64,000 bases of DNA. Source: Anas platyrhynchos (lineage: Eukaryota > Chordata > Aves > Anseriformes > Anatidae). Within the stretch, counting starts at the first letter, position 1, and every line of letters starts with the position of its first letter. The position numbers and the translations under genes were made by a program. Of this stretch, positions 12,686 to 22,984 are shown one piece after another. A model generated the notes under the pieces. That model searched no databases and was not told the DNA's origin. It saw nothing but the letters and a program-made list of their open reading frames with translations. The DNA lies in NCBI RefSeq assembly GCF_047663525.1, contig NC_092600.1:992001-1056000 (forward strand), in the 5' to 3' direction.

Positions 12686-12930
12686 GGGATCTATAAAATC
12701 CTGGATGTCATGGAGAGGACTGGTAGGAAACAATAATTTTCTGTTTCCAGCTGCAGGACTGGAAGCTACTGAAGATAACTGGCAGTGTTCAGATTCAGAC
12801 AAACCATAGGGAACGGTTCTGGAGGATGTGCTATCACTGCAGGACTTCCAGAGGGCGAGGGCTGTCATGGCTTCAAGAGAGATCTGGGTAACCTGGTGGA
12901 AGGAAAAGCCAAGGGCTATTCAAATCCAAG
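12686..12930 (+). mobile_element. Ancient CR1-type LINE, 3' region
   Basis: The order and wording follow the 3' part of old amniote CR1 elements as I remember them: ATCTATAAAATC at the start, then ATGGAGAGGACTGGTAGGAA, a TTCTGTTTCC block, an AACTGGCAG...TTCAGA segment, GAGGATGTG, and finally GGCTTCAAGAGAGATCT... leading to GGGCTATT. Divergence is high and there appears to be a deletion before GAGGATGTG. It lies in the 3' part of the element, so no intact reverse transcriptase should be expected. The minus-strand 99-codon frame here is an accident of the repeat. The family call is by memory of the consensus; the subfamily is not assigned. Confidence 0.7.
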
Positions 12931-14171
12931 GTCTTCACTGTCTCTGAGTCCATGTCCCTGCAGCCGTGACCGTGTACTGGGGACATGAACAGGTCTGCCC
13001 AGGTCCTGCCACATTTCCCCGGGCCTCTGCAAAAGGTCCTGGGTGCTGTGGGGACAGTGGACCATTGGCTTGGCCTGCAAAGGCTCATCACTGTAGGATG
13101 CATTGATGCAATCTTTTGGATGAATAATGGGGGGGTTAGAGAAAGAGATGAGCCTTCTCGCTCTGCCTCCCCTACCCAACATGTCCCAGGTGGAGAGGAA
13201 CGTTTCCGTGCGGCCAGGAATTTCCTTGACTTTCTTTGGCCTTTCGTAAAATGTCAGAGTCCCTGCTGGCTGTAAAATTCAGGCCCTTTGAACTCAGCTC
13301 AGGGAGGAGCAGGATTTAAGGCACGAGCTGCAAACTGCCCGGTGCCCAGTCCCGCTTCCATCAGTGCTGGGCTGCCCGCCTTGCCGAGGGGGGACGGAGC
13401 TCAGTGTGGGTTTAAAACCAAAACACGTGTTGCATGCTTTGTTGTTGCTAGGGCCTCCTAATTTCTGAGTAGGTGTTTAATTTATTTTCCTCTTTAATTT
13501 TTTTTAGTGTTAAGAGGCATGAATCATTCAGTTCCATTTACCAAAAGGGCTTTGCTCCTGGATTTTGTTTCTGTGGATATTTGCAGCAGCTACCTCCTGT
13601 GAGTAGGATGTTGTTACTGCTGTGTTAAGGGGCAAGATGCTGGTAAGGGAAGCTGAGAAAACTGAGTAATTTCTGGTTTGTAAACCGCAGAAAGATGCCC
13701 CACACATTGATGAGAGAGATAGTAGAGAGATAGATATGTAGCAGCAGAATAAGAACAAGAAGTTTAAGAAAATTAGGTTTGAGATTGAACGATATGTTGT
13801 AAATGGGGACTGCAGTAGTGATGGTTGCCAGAAGTCAGCTGCTATTTCTTTCCTCATGGTTTCTTGACTGTGCAGAAATATTAAACATAACTAAAGGATG
13901 TGGCAACCTCTCTTTACATATATTCCTGTTCTAAATGTTTTATCTTTGTGCCTCACCAGGGAGGGTTTATGTCTGTATGCACTTGGATAGTTGTGAGTGT
14001 GCCATGCCCCTAGCTTGGCATTGTGAACAATAAGGAGAAAACGGATGGGAAACAAATGTTCGTGTTTCTGATATATTGCCAAAGCTAGAAGTTGATAATT
14101 TAATCTGCTGCCTAACAGCTTGATAGTCTACAAAAAGTCCCACTTTTATCCACACACAAACTGTACAGCTC
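12931..14171. other. Noncoding, nothing recognised
   Basis: Moderately GC-rich to about 13420, then AT-rich. Several 60 to 110 codon frames overlap on opposite strands at 12870-13280 and none has a recognisable feature. The CR1 copy to the left may extend a little into this stretch, to about 12970. Confidence 0.45.
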
Positions 14172-14275
14172 ACTGCCACAGATGTTGGGGAGGCCGAAGA
14201 GATAAATCCGTCGTCTGTAGTAATTAAATAGATGGCTGGGATTCAAACCTAGGTCAAATATCTAATTTCTCAGAT
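14172..14275 (-). mobile_element. MIR-like tRNA-derived SINE remnant
   Basis: On the minus strand, CTAGGTTTGAATCCCAGCC (ending near 14235) matches the tRNA B-box region of MIR-type SINEs, GGTTCGAATCC with one change. About 30 bases on, TTTATCTCTTCGGCCTCC then CATCTGTGG follows the order of the MIR middle region. Too diverged for a firm family call; a tRNA pseudogene is the alternative for the B-box part alone. Confidence 0.4.
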
Positions 14276-16701
14276 TTAGTGTGGCAATATCTTCAGTTAT
14301 TTCTGTAATTTATGCAGCTGTCATAAATAATTCTGTGCACGGAAACCTACAGAAGTTCCGCTAAGACATTTATACACCTTTGAGTAAAGCAATAGGCATT
14401 TCTTTAAGGTGGAGTTTTTTGTTGGAGCACCAGATCCCTTTCTGTGCTTCTTCTGGAAATAGTCGGTCATCCTGTAGCCAAGCTGCCACCCGTGCAGGTG
14501 CCTCAGCCAGAGCGGATCAGGTGAGCTGCAGATATTGCCCTGGTGCCCGCATGCCCTGCAGCACACTGCCCTAGTGCCCAGCGCTGCTAGTGCATTAGGG
14601 CCGGTCACCTCAGCACCAGGCCTCATGAATGGAGTGAATGTGGAGACTCCCTCGGTACACAAAATGCAGCACTGTGTGGAGCAGGTCTGGAACCAGCAGC
14701 ATGAAAAGTGCCATCCATTTTGCAAGGAGGAAATGCTTAGTGGGGCTGCGCATGGTTAAAACTCATGGGCTGTGCCTGGGCCTGAGCTCCATCACCGTGT
14801 CCTCTGCAGAAACCAGAGCTTTGGATGGATGAACAGAGATGTTCCAGGCACAGGATCTCTTCTCCTTTAAACCAGGGTATAAAACATGTTGCTGGTTTTG
14901 TGCCTGTCCGCCCTTACATGGATCTCTTTACAATTTCTGGTCACGCAAAGAGCTGCATCATTTACAAGCGGGATTCACAGGAATGCAGCTCTGCTGCTAA
15001 GGAGCAGCTGGAGGACACACTTAAATAAAGCAGGAATCCTCCTCGCAAGCTGTTTCATGTTATCATGAAAGTTTATAGATTGAGATAAATCTCTTCTGAC
15101 CTATGTGACCCCCTTGGCAAGCAATGACAGGTCCCACTGAGCCTGAGCCCAGGTTCTTTTAATATTTCTGAAACTTCTGGAGCATTCCTTTCTCCTCGTG
15201 AACTTGACCAAGTACAAAGGGAATTTAATCTCCTTCTCTCACGGCTCCAAACTCCCAGGGTCTGACTTTCTTGCTTTCTCTGCAGACAGTCATCCATCTC
15301 CCTGCAAATGGGAGACTTCTCTGCGCACTGGAAGCGCTCCTAGCTTCACCCAGCAATAAATCACTCAGACCTGACTACCTCCGGAAAATCTTTGTAGCTG
15401 TGACGTGACATCACAGAAATCCTGGGCAGGGAGCACCGGAGTGGTATTTCTCCTTAGCAGGGTGTGGCTGCTGAAAAGGGTTGCTCCGTGTTGCAGCCCA
15501 CCAACCTTCAGGTGCTGCTGATGTGGAAAATGCCTTTCCAGTGGCTGGGTGACCAACCCGTACAAAAGCCTTCTGCCAGGCTCATTCATAGGCAGCTCCT
15601 GGTGGTTGTCCATGAGCCTGAGAACCACCCATCGCCCCGGGTTCCTTCAGGGCAGACCGGAGGGGAACGGCGAGGGGCTGCACGGAGAGCAACGGCTGGG
15701 GCGGCTCGTGGCAGGCTGCTTTCCAGTCCACATGTGGACTTGTTAGTCCTCGCTGCTCGCTTTTGTACCACACTTGTAGGGAACTGAAAGTTGTTTATCT
15801 GCAGTCAGGGCTGCAAAACCCCTGCAGGCGTATGACAGATTCACTGGGATCTCTGCCTTGCTGAGAGCCACCTTGCCTGCTAATGTTTGAGGTTTTCTTA
15901 GAGGTAGTTTTGTGATTTTCTTTCTCCCCCTTTTCAGGCCCCCAGCCTGTATGTTCCAGACCTCGTACCTCCCTCCCCTATTGCACATTTATGGGATGCA
16001 CAAAGGCATTTTACAAGAGCCCGATTTAGATGTGATGGTAACACAGGTATTGCTAAATGTTCTCTGAGTTGTGTTTTCAACTGTTAGAGCAGCTCTGCCC
16101 AAATAAAGCTCTTACAGAGAGCTTCATACTGAAAGAAAATTGCGATCAAGATCATTATACAGAATGAGTAAAGAATGAGGCATGGGGCTGGGTTTGGCCT
16201 ACCAAACGCTGACAGACACAACTGAAGTCAGTATTTCGAAGCAGGCTGTGCCCTGGGATCACTGCTGGAGCAGAGCAGGAGAGATCAGTGTGGGCAGGCT
16301 TTCCTAAAGCAGTGGTGGAAATGCAAGCTTTGGGAGGGGTTGGATGGCGGGAGGTGGCTCCACAGTCAGAAGGCCACAAAGATGAACCAGGAGAATCTGT
16401 GGGATGGTGACAGCCAGACAGGTGAGGGCAGAAAGCCCCTGCAGGTAAATGTCCTGCTGTCGGAGTCAGAAATGGCAGGTAGGCAATACAAAGCATGGAA
16501 ACGAAGCCATTCAGCAGAATTAAGGCAGCCAAGGGGGTGAAAAAAACCCACTCCCATCTCAACAATATGTACATTTTTATCAGGCCAAACTGAAAAAATT
16601 GCATTGAGGAGGGTATTACAGACCCAGTAATCCAGAAAAAGCTCCTGCTTTCACTCAGCAAAACCCTTCACAGAACCTGGTAGGATGAGAAGTAGGGAAG
16701 G
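14276..16701. other. Noncoding, with isolated splice-acceptor-like sites
   Basis: No gene recognised. Two textbook acceptors on the plus strand end at 15285 (CTTGCTTTCTCTGCAG) and 15937 (TTTCTCCCCCTTTTCAG). The second could pair with a medium donor after 16046 (ACACAG then GTATTG) to give a 109-base exon. Frames around 15460-15790 overlap on both strands. Confidence 0.45.
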
Positions 16702-16739
16702 GTGTGGAATAAATCACTCTGTGTGGAATAAATCACTCC
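16702..16739. repeat. 19-base tandem duplication
   Basis: GTGTGGAATAAATCACTCT (16702-16720) is followed directly by the same 19 bases with one change in the last position (16721-16739). A small slippage-type duplication; recent, because only one base differs. Confidence 0.92.
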
Positions 16740-18590
16740 GTGTATATTTTGCATATGTATAAGCAAGAAAAGCTGGATGGTGACTAGCATGGCTGTGAGA
16801 GCACTCTTAAAGAATCATTTAAGTAGCATATGCTTTTAAAACTCATCCTTCTCATGTCATTAGCTAGCACACAGACCGGGGAGCAGGTCCAGCATTCCCC
16901 GTTACAGGTGTGTATGCAAACTTGAGAGACACAAATTGTGGCTGCGCAGTGGTAGATGCACAGCATGCTTTTAGCACGCGGCAGCTTTTCAAGCCTTCCT
17001 TCCTAAAACATTTATGTTCCCAGAAAAGCCAGTAAATATCCTCATGCTTGCTCTTTATGAAATTATAGTCAAGGATGGATGTCAAGCATTTTGCTGCTTG
17101 CAAACACTTTCACACAGCTCTCACTTTAGTATTGCAGGGCTCTTAATAAAGCATAATAACTAAGTTCAAGCTTTTTTGGGAAGGCTTCTGTGGTCCTGCT
17201 GCCAACCATAATCGACAGGCATTTGAAATTCATGAGCTCAGTCAGTGCTGTGATTACATTTTTGAAGAAACTGTCCAAACAGGCTGCAGCAGAGCGCAGT
17301 TTCCTCATTCATTGTATTACTTCTGTTCCCCATCCTTGTACAATAATCACTGAGTGCAGAGGCTTTGCTTTGGGTATGGCTCAGTGACAGGCTACACAAG
17401 GAGCTGTTTTGACAGCTTTGCAGCTGCTTTTGGGCCCGTTATGTGGTTAGGCTGCTGATGGGCTGTCTAGACAAGCACGCCTTCTAGGATGCCATGTTCT
17501 TCTGGTTCACATTTGATTATGAGACAGGCTTTTTCATTTGTAATGCAAACAAGCCCCTGGAAAAAAAAAAAAATCTTCTGTGGGATTTCTTGTACAAAAG
17601 CCCCCTTTTTTCTGAAGGGTGATTTGATTCATACATTTCCGTTCCCCACTGTGGATATATTTTCAGCTTTCCCATTTGGGCATTGGGTTTCCTGAAAAAA
17701 AAGGGTGAGGTGAAAGTGCTGAGCCCCTCAGAAATCGCTCACATTCTGCAGAGATGCACAGCTGTGCAAATATGAGGCCTTGTGTGGAACAAGTGGACTG
17801 AAATCCACCTGGTTCCATTGCTTCTGCTTAACGTGCCTGGCCTCAGGCTCTCTGTGAGGCTGCCAAGGGAAGAGTGAACTTTCCTGGCCAATTTTTCATG
17901 GGCAATGCAAAACCCACTGGGCAGTTTGACCTGGTTCTTGGTTTGATTCTGCTTTAAGGCCACCTCTTGCCATTGCCAACCACAGCTGCAAGCAGTTCTG
18001 CAAGACTGAATGCTGGGCTTGGTCTGAAAGGACTGTTGAAGGGGATGAGTTTCCTGACCAGAATGGACGCAGTCATCAATTTCCCTGTAAATGAAGCAAT
18101 TTATCCTAACAGTGAGGAGAGAGGACCCTGAATCAAGAGAGAAGGTTTTGCCCAGGGACTTCAATGCTGGCTCCTTGTTGACTGTTGCTGCTTCATTTGT
18201 CTGCTTGGTGCTCTTGCTCTGCTCACCCATCTCTTGCCGTGGGCACAAGATGCCTTTCCAGATGGCTGCAAATACAAGCACATTGCTACGGGCTTGCTAT
18301 AAACGGTGATATTGCCTGCATGTAGAGAGGGCATTAACAGCTCTGTTTGAAAAGTGCAGCTTGGGAAGTCTCAGGGATTTCAGAGAAAGCTGGAGAAGAT
18401 TTATCTTGCTGCATCCTCGTACATCCCCTGACTTTGCTCCCATGTAGCTGCAGATGTGAACCAAGAGGTCAGGTTGAAGCTTCCTGCTAGATTTTGCATT
18501 CCCCCTGGAAAAATGGCTGCGAGAGTTAAGTCTCCCTCTTCCACTTCATGCTGAGCTCCTGTGAATGACCTGACTTCACTAAACTCACAG
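16740..18590. other. Noncoding; long minus-strand open frame judged accidental
   Basis: The minus-strand frame at 17739-18281 runs 180 codons. Its composition is mixed, with no signal peptide, membrane segment, repeat or family motif that I recognise, and no obvious splice context. I leave it out as a gene. The rest is single-copy sequence. Confidence 0.45.
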
Positions 18591-18772
18591 GAATATCATA
18601 ACCACGCACAGATGTCAGCACAGGCGGCTCTGCTCCCCTCTGCAAACGCTGTGCAGAGGCTGGGCGTGCAGCTGGGCTGCCTGCCAGCTCGGGGAATGGT
18701 TCTGCTCACGGAGACGGGGCCAGACCCCTGGATAAACTCCACTGCTTCTCTCCATAAAGGTTTTGAAGTAGG
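18591..18772 (+). other. Exon-like segment
   Basis: An acceptor (ACTAAACTCACAG, ending 18590) and a strong donor (TAGG then GTAAGT at 18773) bound 182 bases that stay open in one frame. That frame stops within the donor itself (TAA). The peptide has no recognisable domain. It could be an exon of a noncoding transcript or a pseudo-exon. Confidence 0.15.
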
Positions 18773-20431
18773 GTAAGTGGGACGCATCATGTAGACCTAA
18801 ATAAATCAGGGATTTTCATTTCTGATCTCACCATTGCTGAATGGGCTCTCTTCCAAGCATGTTTTAGTTTGAGGAAAATCTGTCTTCTGCATTTTTTTCT
18901 GAAGCCTTTCTCTCCTCTTCTGTTGACCATCCGACTTTTGTTTATGAATTTAGCATGGTACATTATTACGAAGTTAGCACATTATTGAATTGTTTGAGCG
19001 TGGCTTAGCCCTAAATGAGCATATGGTAATAACATAAGATCAGAGCCAAGAAAAACAGAAAAATTCTCAATGTGTCAGGAGGGAGAAAACACCTTGCTAT
19101 GTCTTAAGGAGAATAAAGAAATCTCCTAACATTCACAGCCTTGTCCAGCACCCTATGATCCTGTCTCTAGATCAGAGCAGCAGTTTGTTATCTTTGTAAC
19201 ATACAACTGTCAAAAAAGGAGCTGCAGGTATTTTTCATTAAAAAGCATTTGTTTATTGAATTATTTTGTCTTATTAGAAAGGTCTTTTAAAATATGTGTT
19301 TTCCAGTCCTGTCTGTAAAACTGAGTGTTGTCATTAAGCATGTCTAAAATAGTTGTTCCATTGCACTATCCATGCCCACATCAACAAAAAAGTGAAATAA
19401 AAATACTCATTTTTTGCTTATTTGATAGGAGGTTTGCCCCCTAGTGATGGGATATCTGATAGATTTTAGATGACAAGCAAATGGAACGGGCCTTACAGAG
19501 TTCAGTGGAAAACCCTGTTTTTAGATCAGTCTTTTTTTTTTTTTTTTTTTTTTTTTTCTCTAGTGAAGGCACGGACCTGTTTGTGAATTTAGGACTGCTG
19601 GAAATAGTTTGCTATCTTTAGCTACCCTTTGTGGTCCCCTGCAGAGCAGCTCGCAAGTCAAAAAGGTTGGCAGATGACAGCCACAAAGCCTTAGGTGTTC
19701 TGGGAAATTCAGAGAAATGCAATTGAAAATTATATGTCTTTGATAAAATAGTGAACTCTATTAAATTTATATGACTTTTAAATAAACTCCTGCGGAAACC
19801 TATTAGTTATGTGTATTAAGTTTTATACGACTTCCTTGCAGGAGCTGCTCCAAGTGGCAGCCATCTGGAGGAGAATGCTGCTGCAGCTGCAGTCCTGGTA
19901 TTGTGTGCAGGAGCAGGGAGGCTGCCAGCATTGAGCTCCTTTCTAGGACAAAAGCCACGGTTTCAGGTGTGGGTGCAGCATGTGCCCCTCTCCTCCTGCT
20001 CGCAGCACTCCCAGAGCATGGGCGGCCGACCTCACCCCCACGGGGCTGCCTGGGTACCTCCAGCTCAGCCCCATTCAGTTTGTCTGCTCCTGGCCACTTA
20101 CAAGAAGCGATTTAACCCCCAAATAGTAACGATGGAAAATCAGATCCTACTTGAGGATCTAAAGGTAGGCGGGTGGGACTTCACAGCATGACAGCAGGGC
20201 AAGGAAGTAAAGCGTGCCATGTTCTGTCAACAGCTGCAACGCTCGGTGTGGAGAAATAACTCCCCAAGTGTACTTGCCCTTTGTATCTGATTTTAATCCC
20301 ATGTATTTTTATCAGTTTTAATAAGTAGATTTATATTGGACACCAAATGTTAAAATTACCTAAACTTGAAACGCCTGCCTATGAAATGAGTCGGAATAGA
20401 TTCTCCGTGGAAGTTACTGCAGTGCCAATAA
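18773..20431. other. Noncoding with (T)26
   Basis: AT-rich single-copy sequence around the T tract at 19532. A GC-richer patch at 19880-20090 carries frames with no recognisable content. Confidence 0.5.
19532..19557. repeat. (T)26 homopolymer
   Basis: Uninterrupted T run between GATCAGTC and CTCTAG. It could be a minus-strand poly(A) tail, but no retroelement body or flanking duplication is visible. Confidence 0.9.
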
Positions 20432-20720
20432 GGATTAATTAAAACTCAAATGTTCTTCATTGTGTGTTAATTAAGGAATTGTTATTCAGTCAACCTTCTT
20501 GATTTTTCTCTGTGTTAAATAATCATAGAAGCATTTCACCTAGTCTCACTGTTTGTTTAACCAATTAATTAAGGAAGGGGATATTCTGCATTTATTAGTA
20601 TTTTAATTGGAGAATTTTATTCCCACTGGCCTAAGCATCTACATATGTTCAGTTTTTGTGTTTAGCTTTTTTATCTTTTAAATGACCAATGTTCCTGATT
20701 GTACACACTACAGACTAAAA
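20432..20720. promoter_or_regulatory. Candidate conserved noncoding element with three TTAATTAA octamers
   Basis: Perfect TTAATTAA octamers lie at 20435-20442, 20467-20474 and 20565-20572. GTTTGTTTA, a forkhead-type site, is at 20551-20559, and a SOX-like ATTGTTAT is at about 20478. TTAATTAA contains two overlapping TAATTA homeodomain cores. The stretch is repeat-free. Enhancer function is inference; I cannot test conservation. Confidence 0.35.
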
Positions 20721-20755
20721 AAAAATCTTTCAAGTACTCTGTACAATCGAACTTC

Positions 20756-20880
20756 ATTAGGGCTTGAAAACCAGAGGCCAGGTTTTAATCTCAGTTGCAT
20801 TCATGTAGGTCTCAAGTAATTCCCTCACTATAATAAGGGATACTAGTTCCACCCGGATGGGAATCTGGCCTCTCTGATTT
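20756..20880 (+). mobile_element. MIR-like SINE remnant
   Basis: GCCAGGTTTTAATCTCAGTT resembles the B-box region of MIR, and GTAGGTCTCAAGTAATTCCC resembles its following block (GTGACCTTGGGCAAGTCACTT in MIR as I recall it), in the right order and spacing. Divergence is high, so this is a tentative call. Confidence 0.35.
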
Positions 20881-22958
20881 AAATGATGAGAGTGCATGTT
20901 ATATAATGTTTTTTAACTGTTACCTGTTCAAAGAATTATATTTAATGGCTACTGATTTATAAAAGCTCACTTTGTAGCACATTCACAGTTCAGCAGGTGC
21001 CACAAAATTTAAATCTCTGTTAACAGCACTCTTGTGGTGGTGATGCTCTTTGTCGGTTTTTGAGATGTTTTGTTGATGTTACAGCAACCAAGTTTTCTTT
21101 GCTTTGTCTTCAGAAGGAGAGAAAATGGGAAAGACTGTAGCTCCTGGACTGGGGGGGAGAAGGAAAAAGACAGGAGATGGATCAGGCAAAGGCAGAAATG
21201 GGGGGCGAGCCTGTGGCAGCAGGGCCCGGACTGCTGGCTGCTGGTGACAGAAGAGATGGGGGCAGGCAGCAGGCTGGGCGGCAGAAACCAGCCCAAAGAA
21301 AGGTCTCTGCATGATCCACTGCTCACTCCGGCAGGGGCTGTGTGATGGGGATGGGAGTGAGGTTTCACCACCCAAGGGAAGGGGCTTTTTGGCTATGGGG
21401 TTTGAGGACACCGAGTTATTTCTTTAAGTTTTTGAATTCTGGCTGCCATGCGGCAGGATGACCATGAATACTTGTGCTCATTTGTCTTTGTTGGCTTTGA
21501 TGCTGTGGCAAGAGGGAATTATCATCTCTGAAAGGAGCCATGGATAATCCCCCGGAGGTGTTGGTGATTTCCCTGGTGTGTTTGCTCTAACAGGTACAGA
21601 GACAAGCACCCAGAGGGGAGCTGGGCAGCTCAGAGGGGGCTGGCTGGCCTGGAGCAACCTGCACCCAGATGGGCCTGCAGGGGTTTGCTCTCACCAGCAA
21701 AGTGCCTTCTGCTGCTGGAAATGCGTGCCCACTGCATTTTTGTCACTGGTTGCCGTTGGGGTACCAGGGGAGGCCCCATGTGGTGTTAGTGTCAGGGCAC
21801 CGGGGAGGCTGCGGCACGGGGCAGGGCACGGCCCCAACCAGCCCCCCGCCTCGTGCCCTGCTGTAGCCGTCACACCTCGGGTTTGCACCTGCAAATAGGA
21901 GACAGGAGAGAAATGACGCTCTTCTTAGAGACTTCTCTCTTCTCACCACATAGGAGCAAAATAATAGACGTTTGTGACTGAAGTGAAAGCGAGGAACTTC
22001 AGTGTTTTCCTTGTGTGCCCTTCCCTTCCCAGCACTGCCAGCAGCGAGCAGGCAGCGGGCCCTGCTGACGGCCCTCTGGAAGGTCGCACAGTGTGGTGGG
22101 GCAGCGTGGCCATTTCTCCTCGCTCCATCCCACCCTGGGGACTCAGAGAAGCAGGGCACGGCTGGGCCCAGGTCATGCTGACCTCCTGTGCACAAACAGC
22201 ACCTCAGTCCCGACACGGCAGGGCCCCCTCTGCTCAGATGTGCCTTTCATTCAGTTTATTTCCATCCTAGGTGTTCTTCAGTAAGCCTACAAATACATGT
22301 TTTCCTCCAGCCTTACTGAGTTTTTTTTTGTCTCATTGGGAAGACAAATGTGGAGATTGTTCCAAGCAAAGTGAGACATTATTTTGTAGAGAATAAAACA
22401 GAAAACATACACACATGCCCAATGCATTTTGTTTTTCCATATCGATTCTAAGTGAGTTATAGCCCCAGTTCTTACTTCCCTGAAAACTCCTGTGGAGTGG
22501 CTTTATATTAAAAAGGCTACAAAACAAATACATTTTTTCTCAATGTAAAGGTTCTCTAGATTAATACAAATTATTTTTAAAATCCATGTTCCAATCACAG
22601 CCCCTGATTTAATAATGTGATTTGTATCTAGTTGCATTCAGAAATGTGAATAAGCTGCCTGCAGTCAGTGAAGCACTTGGGGACATGCTTAAATCCTACT
22701 AGATTTAATGGGATGTGAATATTTGGTTGAAGTTAGGTCACTCTGCTAAATATAGAAAGGCAGATTAGCAGACAGTGTTTGAGCTATATACTCAGGTGAG
22801 TTGTTACTAACATCCAAATTTTGCATTTCATCTTACCCGAGGTGTCAGCATGGCCTCTTAAGGTTGTCATCTGAGCTTCATCTTTGTAGTTGTGTGGTGT
22901 TCATTATGCTTGATTAATGATTTCCTTAGTACCTGCCACTTATTTATTTTTGCATAGT
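20881..22958. other. Noncoding, with GC-rich patches
   Basis: 21130-21350, 21590-21900 and 22020-22250 are GC-rich and carry several overlapping frames on both strands (the longest is 157 codons, minus, 21743-22216). None shows a domain I recognise. A strong donor motif, CTCAG then GTGAGT, lies at 22795/22796 with only weak acceptors upstream. A good acceptor ends at 21113. Confidence 0.45.
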
Positions 22959-22984
22959 ATTAAACATTTAAAGAAATGTTTAAT
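22959..22984. repeat. Perfect inverted repeat, 11-base arms, 4-base spacer
   Basis: Left arm ATTAAACATTT (22959-22969), spacer AAAG, right arm AAATGTTTAAT (22974-22984). Each arm contains TAAACA, a forkhead-type core in opposite orientations. It sits in an AT-rich repeat-free block (about 22900-23010). It may be a dimeric factor site or a chance palindrome; the stem is too short for a microRNA precursor. Confidence 0.88.

Noticed and set aside
12569..12868. 99-codon minus frame
   Set aside because: It lies over the ancient CR1 copy on the wrong strand for any CR1 product.
14200..14275. tRNA gene on the minus strand
   Set aside because: Only the B-box-like element is present; there is no matching A box, acceptor stem or anticodon arm that I can fold.
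16155..16661. 168-codon minus frame beginning with hydrophobic residues
   Set aside because: No recognisable domain, no splice or promoter context, and the hydrophobic part comes from T-rich sequence.
22959..22984. MicroRNA precursor at the inverted repeat
   Set aside because: The stem is only 11 base pairs; a precursor needs about 25-30 pairs. No other inverted repeat in the window is long enough, and I see no familiar microRNA seed region.
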